Assembly (NCBI GenBank): GCA_963697675.1
Contig: CAVOOW010000010.1
Span: 1 to 64,000 of the forward strand
DNA from: CAVOOW01 sp963697675
GTDB taxonomy: Bacteria > Actinomycetota > Actinomycetes > JACCUZ01
Reading direction: 5' to 3'
Length of the DNA stretch: 64,000 nucleotides
Shown: piece by piece, positions 1 to 9,700 of the stretch
Layout: every line of letters starts with the position of its first letter
How positions within the stretch are numbered: position 1 is the stretch's first letter
Program-made: the position numbers and the translations under genes
Notes under the pieces: generated by a model
Databases searched by the model: none
Told to the model about the DNA's origin: nothing
Seen by the model: only the letters and a program-made list of their open reading frames with translations

Positions 1-426
1 TCGGAAACCAGCCAACACATCCTCAAAACCCAGCCATCGCAGATCCAGCGACCCGGAGGTCGTCATGCAGTCCATCCGCCGCAGCGCACTCGCCCTGACC
101 GCCACCCTGATCGCCTTCCTCACCGGCACCGGGACCGCCCTGGCTGGCCCCAAGCCACTGCCCCCCTCAGACCCCGAGTTCATCACCCGCGAAGCACCCA
201 CCACCTCCGGTGCCTCCGGCGGGTTCCTCGACAGCTGGCCCCAGGTCACCCTGGCCATCCTGATCGTCGCCGCCCTGGTCGCCTTCGCCGTCGTCGCCGT
301 ACCCCGCCGCCGCCACCACACCCCCGCCACCGCCTAACACCCACCCCCACCCACACGGACACTGCCCGGCCCCGCCCACCAGCGGCGCCGGGCAGACCCG
401 CGCCGAAGACTTGCGCCACCGATACG
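1..426. repeat. Left arm of a ~426-bp inverted repeat
   Basis: Position p here pairs with 6562-p on the other strand. Up to about position 404 I see essentially one mismatch (inside the small gene: Thr versus Ala codon). Three mismatches follow at 405, 408 and 409, then identity resumes to about 426. The arm starts at or before the first base of the window, so its outer limit is unknown. It carries a complete 90-aa gene, and the two arms face each other across 5.7 kb. Confidence 0.9.
65..337 (+). CDS. Small exported or membrane-anchored protein, copy 1
   Basis: This encodes 90 aa. Residues 1-27 look like a Sec signal peptide (RRS start, hydrophobic stretch, cleavage near ALAGP). A Pro/Ser-rich linker follows, then a hydrophobic helix at about 58-80 and an Arg/His-rich tail (PRRRHH). 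The predicted topology is a short extracellular loop with a C-terminal membrane anchor. GGAGG lies just upstream of ATG 65. I do not recognise the family. A twin differing by one residue lies on the opposite strand at 6225-6497, both inside the inverted repeat, so it may be cargo or a passenger of the duplicated DNA. Real coding is supported by the signal-peptide pattern and by conservation of the frame in both copies. Confidence 0.7.
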   Translation: MQSIRRSALALTATLIAFLTGTGTALAGPKPLPPSDPEFITREAPTTSGASGGFLDSWPQVTLAILIVAALVAFAVVAVPRRRHHTPATA

Positions 427-494
427 GCGGTGACACCGTCTGCATGCCGGGCCCGACGACAGATGATGTGAGGCCCATTCGTGAACGGTTGGTC

Positions 495-1244
495 ATGACC
501 GAGCCAGAAACGTTGCTGGCCGACCTGGCTCGCGTCCTCACGGCGATGGGCCCGGCCTTAGCGCCGCGCGGCAGTGAGGAGCTGCTGCGCAGCGTCACGG
601 TTTCCGCCCGCGAGCTGTTCGGGGCGGCAGCCTGCTCGCTCGCACTGTTGTCCGACGACAGCACTGAGCTGGTCTTTACCACAGCATCAGGCACGGGCGC
701 CGCCGACGTTGTCGACCTGCGCATCCCCTCCGGTCACGGCATTGCTGGCTGGGTGGTCATGTCAGAGCAACCGATCTCAGTCTCAGACCTTCAGCAGGAC
801 GCCCGGTTCGCGTCTGACGTGGCGGAGACCACGGGATACGTCCCCAGCGCGATCTTGGCCGTCCCGGTCGTCGGTCCCCGCGGGCTACTCGGCGTCATCG
901 AGGTGCTCGACCGGGATGCCGCCCGGCCTGGAGCCGAACACGACATGCGGCTGCTGTCCCTCTTTGCCGACCAAGCCGCAATCGCGATCGAGAACTCCCG
1001 GGTTTTCGCCGATCTGGGCCGCGCGGTGCTCGAAGCGGTCGCGACTGCCGCCCCAGGGACCGGCCTGGCGGAGGCGCTGTCTTCGGCGGCTGGGAACGCC
1101 GTCGCTCCCGACGACGACCTGCTCTCACTAGCTGCGCTGTTCGGCGCCCTCGACGAGCTCGGAGCGGACGAGCGTCGGCTGGCGGTCTCCGTCGTCGAAG
1201 ACTTGCTCGTCTATTTCAGGGGGCGGGGACGACGTCGGAACTGA
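495..1244 (+). CDS. GAF-domain protein
   Basis: This encodes 249 aa from ATG 495, with one GAF domain at about residues 15-175. The conserved end is visible as LGVIEVLDR and then a helix with LLSLFADQAAIAIENS. An Ala/Leu-rich C-terminal tail follows. GAF domains bind small ligands such as cyclic nucleotides or act as dimerisation and sensor modules; here there is no output domain, so it probably acts on a partner protein. No strong ribosome-binding site marks the start. An in-frame ATG at 444 and another start at 411 exist, but 411 lies inside the inverted repeat. The subtilase gene follows directly, which suggests a two-gene unit in which the GAF protein might control the protease; that is inference. 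Confidence 0.75.
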   Translation: MTEPETLLADLARVLTAMGPALAPRGSEELLRSVTVSARELFGAAACSLALLSDDSTELVFTTASGTGAADVVDLRIPSGHGIAGWVVMSEQPISVSDLQQDARFASDVAETTGYVPSAILAVPVVGPRGLLGVIEVLDRDAARPGAEHDMRLLSLFADQAAIAIENSRVFADLGRAVLEAVATAAPGTGLAEALSSAAGNAVAPDDDLLSLAALFGALDELGADERRLAVSVVEDLLVYFRGRGRRRN

Positions 1245-1288
1245 AGCCCGCCTGGTCCGAGTCGTTCGACCCAGCGGCACTCGAGGCC

Positions 1289-2054
1289 GTGCGCCCTCTG
1301 CTGCCAGGCGGCGCATTGACCCGCGACTGGGCCTGGGGCGATGCGACCGGGGCGAACATCGACGTGGCCGTGGTCGACAGCGGCATCGAGGCCGGGCATC
1401 CGTTCGTCGGCGACGTCGCCTCCGCAGTGGCCCTGACGTACGACCCAACGCTCGAGGGCGGGGTTCGTCGGGAGGAAGGCCCGCATGAGGATCTGTTCGG
1501 TCACGGCACCGCCTGCGCCGGCATCATCCGCCGGGTCGCTCCCGAGGCGCGGCTGCACAGCATCCGGGTGCTGGGTGAGCGGCTGAGCGGCAAGGGGCTG
1601 GTCTTCGCGGCAGGGCTCGAGTGGGCCATCGAGCGCGGTTTCCGAGTCGTCAACCTGTCGCTGAGCACGGGCCGCGAGGACTACTTCGCGTTGTTCCACG
1701 AGCTGGCGGACCGAGGCGTACTTCAAGAATGTGATGCTGGTCTGCGCGGTGAACAACGTCCCGGCGCCGAGCTATCCCTCGCAGTACGCCTCGGTGTTCT
1801 CGGTCGCCGCTCACGAGCGCCACGACCCGTTCGGCTTCGACTACAACCCCACCCCACCCGTGGAGTTCGGCGCCCCCGGCATCAACGTGACCGTTGGTTG
1901 GAAGGACGGCGCGACCATCGTCACGACGGGCAACAGCTTCGCCGCGCCGCACATCGCCGGCCTGATCGCCCGGATCCTGTCCAAGCACCCGGACCTGACG
2001 CCGTTCCAGGTCAAGACCGTGCTGCACGCGCTAGCCGACAACGCCACAGCGTGA
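1289..2054 (+). pseudogene. Subtilisin-like S8 peptidase, one frameshift
   Basis: The first frame carries the Asp motif (AVVDSGIEAGH, Asp30 from GTG 1289) and the His motif (FGHGTACAG, His72). The Ser motif (GNSFAAPHIAGL) is in the next frame. Reading shifts by one base near 1710-1718, so the catalytic triad is split. Joined, the product is about 255 aa: a bare catalytic domain with no signal peptide and no propeptide, so it would be cytoplasmic. Coding-like sequence continues upstream of GTG 1289 to about 1235, and the true start may be there, overlapping or abutting the GAF gene. Either the gene is dead or the base is a sequencing indel. Family assignment is very secure. Confidence 0.85.
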
Positions 2055-2100
2055 CGGGCCGAGAGACGACTCGGCCCGCCAGTCCCCCGTCGATCGCTGA

Positions 2101-2280
2101 CTATCGGTGCTTCATGTGGCCTTCGGTGTCGTCCTCGTCGTCACTGGCGTCGAACGAGTGCGCCTTGTGGCCTTCGGTGTCGTCGGTGTCGTTCGCGTCG
2201 TCGGCGCCGTCATCGACAAGACGGTGCTTCAGGTGACCCTCGGTGTCGTCGGTGGGCTGGTCTGGCTGGATCTCGCTCAT
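2101..2280 (-). CDS. 59-aa acidic peptide with three DDTEGH repeats
   Basis: ATG at 2280 is preceded by a strong AGGAGG with good spacing, and the stop is TAG at 2101. The peptide has 59 residues, very rich in Asp, Glu, His and Thr, with no Cys. Three copies of DDTEGH occur (DDTEGHLKHR, DDTEGHKAHS, DDTEGHMKHR), spaced by 18-20 Asp-rich residues. There is no signal peptide or membrane helix. It lies antisense to and downstream of the subtilase, and in the same direction as the Crp gene, which starts at 3110 and ends at 2391. I do not recognise a named family. The regular His/Asp motif suggests metal binding or a modified-peptide precursor; both are guesses. The ribosome-binding site plus the repeated motif make a real gene likely. 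Confidence 0.75.
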   Translation of the reverse strand: MSEIQPDQPTDDTEGHLKHRLVDDGADDANDTDDTEGHKAHSFDASDDEDDTEGHMKHR

Positions 2281-2390
2281 CGTGTCCTCCTGATGTGGCT
2301 CCGGTTGAGCAGACTCTGCCTGCGATCATCCTCGCGGTCTGTGTTCCGCGCTACACAGCGACCGGTTATGCATCGGACCCGGCTCACGCA

Positions 2391-3110
2391 CTAGTCACCT
2401 CGCGGCGAGCTGGCCCTTCGCCGGAGAGCATCGACCGACAGGATCTCGATCCGACCTCGGGAAAGCTGCAGGGCGCCCGCGTCCTCCATCGTGCGAAGCA
2501 CCCGATTGACGGTGGAGCGGGTGGTGCCGGCCATGCTCGCCAAGTCCTCCTGGGTGATGGGAACCACCAGCGGTGCGCCGCTGCTGCGATACCTGCCGAG
2601 AAGCGCGATGAGTCGGCGCAACGTGCGCTGATCGGCAGGGACATACAGTGCCTCGATCAAATGGGTGGTCAGGCGTCTCACCTGCGCCGCAAGGACCTCG
2701 ACGAGGAGATGCTCCACGGACGGATAGGCGCGCCGAAGCTCATCGAACCGAGCGGCAGCCATCGAGAAGGTCTCGACTCTCTCGAGCGCCACTACTGATG
2801 CGGTCCGCTCGTGCCGAGCACCGAGCAATGCCTGTTCCCCGAAGAAGTCCCCTGGCCCGAGGACGGACAAGGTGACGACCTCGCCCTCGGGTGTCGAGAC
2901 CCGCACGGCGACCCGCCCTTCGGCGAGCAGGTGAAAGGCACCGCCGGGGGCCCCCTGATGGACGATCAGCTCACCACGCGCATAGTTCCGCCGCGCGGTT
3001 GCGGCCAGCACACGCGCGCGATCGTCCTCAGCGAGATCCGCCAAGATCGGCCACTCCACGCCACCCTCATCTCCCAGGTCGCTCTCGGTTGCTTCCCCGC
3101 CGGTCAGCAT
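2391..3110 (-). CDS. Crp/Fnr-family transcription regulator
   Basis: This encodes 239 aa from ATG 3110. An N-terminal cNMP-binding beta-barrel at about residues 25-135 has the conserved block LGPGDFFGEQALLG, followed by an Arg two residues on (HERTASV). A long dimerisation helix leads to a Crp-type winged helix at about 185-230 (TQEDLASMAGTTRSTVNRVL). Family members bind cAMP or another effector and then DNA. The frame stays open upstream to 3689, but that part does not look like a regulator and would overlap the divergent LuxR-type gene at 3216. The start choice is therefore by domain length, since no strong ribosome-binding site is visible. The 106-bp gap to the divergent regulator should hold promoters for both. 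Confidence 0.85.
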   Translation of the reverse strand: MLTGGEATESDLGDEGGVEWPILADLAEDDRARVLAATARRNYARGELIVHQGAPGGAFHLLAEGRVAVRVSTPEGEVVTLSVLGPGDFFGEQALLGARHERTASVVALERVETFSMAAARFDELRRAYPSVEHLLVEVLAAQVRRLTTHLIEALYVPADQRTLRRLIALLGRYRSSGAPLVVPITQEDLASMAGTTRSTVNRVLRTMEDAGALQLSRGRIEILSVDALRRRASSPRGD

Positions 3111-3215
3111 GTCCCAAACTTCGCCCAATGTGGTGTAGATGACGGAGCCGACCGCCACGGAGCGGATATCCAGGTAGTCGGCGCGCGACGGTCGTCCAGG
3201 CTCGGTGGTGGCAAC

Positions 3216-6127
3216 ATGGCCAGGGTGTCCCGACGGGTGGCCAGTCCCGACCACATCGACCGTGCAGCTGAGCTGACGGTTCTGACGTCTGCGTGGGCCG
3301 ACGCGGTTGCGGGAGAGCCGCGGACTGTTCTCCTGTTCGGGGAGGCGGGCATCGGCAAGACTCGTCTTATCGACGAGCTCGTCGAACACGTCAGGGCTTC
3401 TGGCGCCCTGATCGCTCGCGGGGCTTGCATACAAATGGGTGGCGGCACACTTCCGTACACACCGTTTCGGCGCGCGGTCAGCGACCTCTGCACGGAGCTC
3501 GGGGCCGATGCCGTGCGCGAAGCCGCCGGTGAGACCACTTCCCTGGACGCCCTGCTCCTCGACTCCGAGGCGCCCCGAGGTCGGGCCGGCCAGCAAACCG
3601 ACAGCGGTCAGCTGTTCGCCACCGTTGTGCGACTGCTGCACCATGCATCCCATGACCGACCCGTTGCCCTTATCGTGGAGGACCTGCACTGGTCAGACGC
3701 GTCCACCCTGGGGCTCGTGTCGTACCTGTGCCACGCCCTACGCACGAGCCGGGTCCTCCTCGTCGCCAGCCTGCGCACGGAGGCCAAACTCGATCCCGGC
3801 CTCGATGAGTTGCTGGACGAACTCGTCCGACTGCCCGACGTGGAACGGCTCACCCTGGACCGGCTCAGTCCAGACGGGGTTGTGCGACAGATGGCGGGGA
3901 TCCTCGGGGGACCACCCCAGGCCGCATTTGCGGAGCGAGTCGTCCGGCTCAGTGCGGGGGTGCCGTTCCTCGTCGAGGAACTAACAGCTGCCGGCGATGT
4001 CAGCGGCGAAGAGGTACCCCAGGGGCTGCGTCACCTCGTGCTGAGAAGAACGCGCTCACTTTCACCCGCTGCCAGGTCGGCGTTGCAGGTTGTTGCTGCG
4101 GCCGGCGGGCCGGTCGATGAGCAGACGATCGCGACCGTTGGCGACGTGCCCGAGAGGGACCTCGGGCTCGCGCTGCGGGAACTCGTCGACAACGGCCTGC
4201 TCGTCGTCGACCGGAGCCTCGGACACTACGACGTTCGTCATTCGCTGTTACGTGAGGCAGTCGACGAAGACCTCCTGCCGGGCGAGGCTGCTCAACTGCA
4301 CGAGCGGCACGCGCTACTTGTGGATGGAGTCCGGCGCCACAGACGCCCACTCCCTCATCGAGGCAGCGCACCACTGGTGGGTGGCGCGCAGGCCGGACCG
4401 CGCCTACCCAGCGGCGCTACGTGCCGCCGCCGCCGCGCGAGCTGTTTCGGCGTACGGCGAAGAACTCCTGCTGCTGGAACGATGCTTGTCCCTCTGGCCG
4501 GTCACGGCGGACGCAACGCCGGAGACGCCCGACCGGGCCGAGCTGCTCGAGTCTGCCGGGCGCGCCGCGCGACTGGCCGGCCAGTACCAGACTTCTCTCG
4601 GGCTGCTGGACCAGGCACGGTCTGAGCTAGGCCCGGCGAGCCCACCGCTGCGGACTGCGCAGGTGTTGTTCGAGGAGGCGCTGCTGCTGCGGTCGCTCGG
4701 CGAGGTACCCGGCGTCGAAGCCGCCGTTCGGTCCCTTCTCGACAGTCTCGATCCCGGACCCATCGCCGGCACGGGCCCACGCGCTCAACGCACTCGTACA
4801 GCTCCAACTGCACGAGCGCCGCGATGTGCCCGAGCTGTTGCAGACGTTGCGGATGGCGACCGACGCCGCCACCGGCATCGGCGAGCCCGAGCTGGCGGCA
4901 CACCTGCAGGTGACCCACGCCACGTTCGTCGCGGACGAGGCGACACAACCCGATCAGGCAGAGGCGCTTCTCTCCTCTGCATGGGAAGCAGGGGAAGAGC
5001 TGGACAACGTCGCGTTGATGCTCCGCGTCCTGGAGGCTCGGAGCCGGCTGTTGGTCGGCCGCGGGCGCTTCCGGGAGGGCGGGGAGGCGGCGCGACACGG
5101 ACTCCGGCTTGCCAGTGCGCGCGGATCGTCCGTGCTGATAGTCGACTACCTCTTGGGGAACCTCTGCGACGCTCTGCTCGCCCTCGGTGAGTGGGCCGAG
5201 GCGGCTGCACTCCTCGAGGAGTCCCTTCGCGTGGATCGTCCGAACCTCGAGCGTGCGGGTCTGTACGCGCGACTGGCGGCTGTGCGCTGTGATGTCGGGG
5301 ACCTGGACGGCGCCCGGGCCGCGATGGAAACGGCCCGCACGCGCCTCGCGGCTGGTGCGACCGACCCCTCTCTCCTCCTACGCGTAGAGGCGGTCGACGC
5401 CGAACTGGCTCTCGCCGAGGGTCGGCCCACGGCGGCGGCGGAACTAGCGCGCCGCGCCAGCGCCAAGCACGGTGACCGCGTCACCTCTCTGGACACTTGG
5501 CGACTGCTGCGCGTCGCGGCGGCAGCCAGCGCGGCCGCCAGCCGTCCGGCTGGCGGAGACCCGCCGACGTGGCTCGTCGACGCCTTAGAAACGCAGGTGG
5601 CCGGCGCCGCAGGTTCGCCTTGGGCCGACATCCTGGCGGCCGAGCTGGCTGGCAGTGACCGCGACTTGTGGCAGCGCGCCGAGTCTGCGTGTGCCGAGAG
5701 TTCGATCCCGGTGATGGTCCGCCTGCAGGTGCTGTACAGCGCGGGTGGCGCCTACCTGGCGGCGGGCGATAGGACTGCGGCGGTTCGCCTGCTCGGGGAG
5801 GTCGTGGAGTCGGCAGACACGCTCGGCGCCTCGGGCGTCCTCTGGGCAACCCTCGACCTGATGACACGTAGTCGGCTGAGGATCCCTGCGGACAAGCCGG
5901 GGTTGGTCAGCACTACTGGGGCACCGGAGCTCACCCCGCGAGAACAGGAGGTGCTCCGACTGGTGGCCGCAGGGCGCTCCAACGCCTCGATCGCAGGGCT
6001 GCTGTTCATCAGCAACAAGACCGTCAGCGTCCATGTGTCTCACATCCTCGACAAGCTCGGGGTGGCCAGCCGGGGTGAAGCGGCGGCGACTGCGTGGGCA
6101 CGCGGGCTGACCGGGCCGGACGCCTGA
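3216..6127 (+). pseudogene. Large LuxR-type (LAL) ATPase regulator, two frameshifts
   Basis: Joined, the product would have about 970 aa. An N-terminal AAA ATPase shows Walker A (GEAGIGKT, Lys48) and Walker B (LIVEDLHWSD). A TPR-like helical middle follows, then a C-terminal LuxR helix-turn-helix (TPREQEVLRLVAAGRSN). The frame shifts by one base near 4318-4334 and again near 4765-4790 beside a GGGCCC run. Homology resumes at once each time, so these are recent indels or sequencing errors. The gene starts at ATG 3216, divergent from the Crp gene, and ends 9 bp before the right inverted-repeat arm. Related regulators sense a ligand through the central domain and activate nearby genes. Confidence 0.85.
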
Positions 6128-6135
6128 GTTTCAGC

Positions 6136-6561
6136 CGTATCGGTGGCGCAAGGGTTGGGCGCGGGTCTGCCCGGCGCCGCTGGTGGGCGGGGCCGGGCAG
6201 TGTCCGTGTGGGTGGGGGTGGGTGTTAGGCGGTGGCGGGGGTGTGGTGGCGGCGGCGGGGTACGGCGACGACGGCGAAGGCGACCAGGGCGGCGACGATC
6301 AGGATGGCCAGGGTGACCTGGGGCCAGCTGTCGAGGAACCCGCCGGAGGCACCGGAGGTGGCGGGTGCTTCGCGGGTGATGAACTCGGGGTCTGAGGGGG
6401 GCAGTGGCTTGGGGCCAGCCAGGGCGGTCCCGGTGCCGGTGAGGAAGGCGATCAGGGTGGCGGTCAGGGCGAGTGCGCTGCGGCGGATGGACTGCATGAC
6501 GACCTCCGGGTCGCTGGATCTGCGATGGCTGGGTTTTGAGGATGTGTTGGCTGGTTTCCGA
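6136..6561. repeat. Right arm of the ~426-bp inverted repeat
   Basis: This is the reverse complement of 1-426, near identical. The inner end lies 9 bp after the stop of the LuxR-type regulator. The outer end cannot be compared beyond 6561 because its partner starts at the window edge. Confidence 0.9.
6225..6497 (-). CDS. Small exported or membrane-anchored protein, copy 2
   Basis: This is a 90-aa twin of the protein at 65-337. The only difference I see is Ala for Thr in the linker (EAPATSG versus EAPTTSG). It has the same signal peptide, C-terminal membrane helix and basic tail, and the same GGAGG before the ATG at 6497. It points toward the LuxR-type regulator, mirroring copy 1. Function is unknown. 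Confidence 0.7.
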   Translation of the reverse strand: MQSIRRSALALTATLIAFLTGTGTALAGPKPLPPSDPEFITREAPATSGASGGFLDSWPQVTLAILIVAALVAFAVVAVPRRRHHTPATA

Positions 6562-6728
6562 CAAGCACCACGCTGGTCCTAAGCCGTGGCCGGCACATCG
6601 CAAGAACTTCCTATCCGTGTGCTCGGGTTGCCTTAGCCGCGGTATCAGGACCGCACCGGCTGGGCCGCTTGCGGGTCGGCGGCGGGTAAATCAGGCGGTG
6701 GGGCGCCGGAGGGGAGCAGACTGCGGTC

Positions 6729-9700
6729 ATGCCGCAGCGTCGGCTGGCTACGCGCCGGTTCCTGGCCACGGTGTTGTTCACCGACATCGTGGGTTCGACC
6801 GAGCGCGCCGCGCAGCTGGGGGATCGGGGCTGGCGGGATCTGGTGGAGCGGCATAACGCGCTGGTGCGCCGGGAGCTCAAGGTGTTCGGCGGGCGGGAGA
6901 TGGACACCGCGGGGGACGGGTTCTTCGCGGTGTTCGAGGCCCCGGAGCGGGCGGTGCGCTGCGCGGAGTCGATCACCGCCGCGGTGGCGCCGCTCGGCAT
7001 CAGCGTCCGGGCCGGGGTGCACATGGGTGAGTGCGAGATGGTCGGGGGCAAGGTCGGTGGGATGGCGGTGGTCATCGGGGCCCGGATCGCCGCCCTCGCC
7101 GGGGCCGGGCAGGTGTTGGTGTCGGGCAGTGTGCGGGACCTGATGACCGGCTCGGACCGGCATTTCGAGGGCGGGGAGCCGCAGACCCTGAAGGGGGTCG
7201 AGGACCCGTGGCGGGTCTACCGGCTGGTCCCCGAACCTGTCACCGGCGACGAGGTCAGCTCACCACGACGGTCGATCGTGCCGCTCTACACCCGCCGACA
7301 GAAACACCGCCTACTCGCCCTGACCGCAGCCGTGTTGGCGGTGATCCTCGCTGTCACCGGCGGGTACCTGCTGACCCGCCCCGACCCTGAAGTCGCGGTC
7401 GGCGAGAACGCCGTCGGGGTCATCGGGCCGGGAGACTCCCCGCGGGTTAATGCGGCTATCCCCGTCGGGCAGCGGCCCAGCGCCCTCGCGGCCGGTTACG
7501 GCAGCGTGTGGGTCACCAACTCGGGGGCTGACTCGGTGTCCCGGATCGACCAGGAGAAGACCCTGTCGGTGCCGACCAATCTCGAGACCGGGTCCGCTCC
7601 ATCCGGGATCGCCGTCGGTGCGGGCGCGGTCTGGGTCGCGAACTCCGGGAATGCAACGGTGTCCAGGATCGACCCGACCACCTCGCGGGTGGTGACGACG
7701 ATCCCGGTCCCGCCCGGGCCTACCGGAATTGTCGTGGCATTCGGCTCGGTATGGGTCACCAACGCCCTCGACGCCAAGGTGACCGAGATCGACCCGGGCA
7801 CCAACAAGGCAACCGGCGACGTGCCGGTGGGGGCAGGCCCGAGCGGCATCGCCGCAGGCGCGGGGTCCCTGTGGGTGACCAATCAGGGCGACGGCACCGT
7901 CACCCGTTTCGACCCGAAGACGCGAGAGGCCGAACCACCGGTGAACGTGGGCAGCGGCCCGGTCGGTATCGCGGTCGGTGGCGGGGCGGTGTGGGTGGCG
8001 AACAACCTGGACGGGTCCCTCTCGCGGATCGACATCGAGGACTTGAGCGTCACGGCACGGACCCTTGCCAAGGGCGGCGGGGCCTACGGGGTCGCCGCGC
8101 ACGGGCAGGATGTGTGGGTCAGCAACCAGCACTCCCATAACCTGATGCGGGTCAGCACTCGGGAATTTCGTCTTCGTGACACCGTCGCGCTTCAAGGTTC
8201 CCCGCTTGGTCTTGGGTTCGTCGGCGATGACCTGTGGTTCACCAGCGCCGCAGGCGGAAGCGCTCTCCACCGCGGCGGCGTGCTCACCATGGTCGGGATC
8301 ACGGTCGGAGGCGGGGACTATGGACAGGACGATCCGCCCGTGTTCGACCCGACTGCCGACTTTTACGAGGGGCCGTGGCGGCTAAACGCGCTGACGAATG
8401 ACGGACTCGTCGGCTTCCGCCGTGATGGTGGGGCCCAGGGCGCCGCGCTGGTCCCCGACCTGGCTATCGCTCTACCAAAACCGACCGACAACGGGCTCAC
8501 CTACACGTTCCACCTGCGCAAAGGCGTCCGATACTCCACCGGCGCCCCAGTCCTTGCCGGAGACATCCGACGCGGCATCGAACGCGCCGTCGGGCACTCT
8601 AGCGGCGAATATTTCACGGGGGCGATCGTGGGTGCGCAGAGCTGCCCGGCCGCGAGCTGCGACCTGCGCGAGGGCATCACCACGGACGACCGGACCGGCA
8701 AGGTGATCATCCACCTGACCAAGCCCACACCGGATTTTCTCTACCGGCTGACGCTGCCAATCACGTCAGCAGTGGCCAAGGACACACCGCTGGACCTGGC
8801 AGCAGGTGAGTTCCCCCCGGCCACCGGCCCGTACATGATCCGCTCGTACACGCCTAAGCAGGACTCCACCGATGGTCGTCCTGCCCGCCATGGCAGGCTC
8901 GAACTGGTGCGCAACCCACACTTCCACGTGTGGTCGGCCGCCGCACAGCCCGACGGTTACCCCGACCGGATCGTCCTGGAGACCGGTTACACCAACCAGG
9001 AAGCCGTGGCGCGCGTGACCGACGGACGCGCCGACCTGCTGTGGTCCGGCGCCCGGCAGGCCGACGCGGACGGGCTGGCGACCAGGTACGGCTCGCAGCT
9101 CCACACCAGCGCCGGGAACGGAACCAACTACGTCTACCTCAACGCCACCAAACCACCCTTCGACGACCACGACGCCCGCCGCGCGGTCGCGTACGCCCTC
9201 GATCGTGGGGCGCTCGCCAGCGACCAGAACCATCTGTCCGGACCGGTCACCTGCCAGCTCATCCCGCCCAACTTCACCGCCTACCAGCCCTACTGCCCAT
9301 TCACCCTCGGCGGCGGGCGCGACGGGAAGTGGAGAGGGCTCGACTTCGCCACCGCGGAGGACCTCGTCGCGAAGTCCGGAACTCACGGGGCCAAGGTCAG
9401 GTTCGTCGTCGTTGCCGACGACAAGGATATGGGGATCGCTGGGGAACGCGTCGTGAAGCTGCTCGACGACCTCGGCTACAGCGCATCGTTGCTCTCGATC
9501 CCGTTGGACGACTGGTTCGACTTCACTCAGAACCCGAGCAACGACTGGAACGCGGGACTTCAGAGTTGGGGCGCAGTCTACCCAGCCGCCTCGAACTACC
9601 TCGCGGATCTCGCCTCCTGCGACCCCGACCTGGAGCCATACAACCTCCCTGGTTACTGCAGTCCGGAGATCGACAGGCAGATCGCAGCGGCGCTCGATCA

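Noticed and set aside
7400..8270. Repeats in the propeller region as a tandem DNA repeat
   Set aside because: The periodicity is at protein level (VWVTN/SRID blades of a beta-propeller), with DNA too diverged for a tandem repeat.
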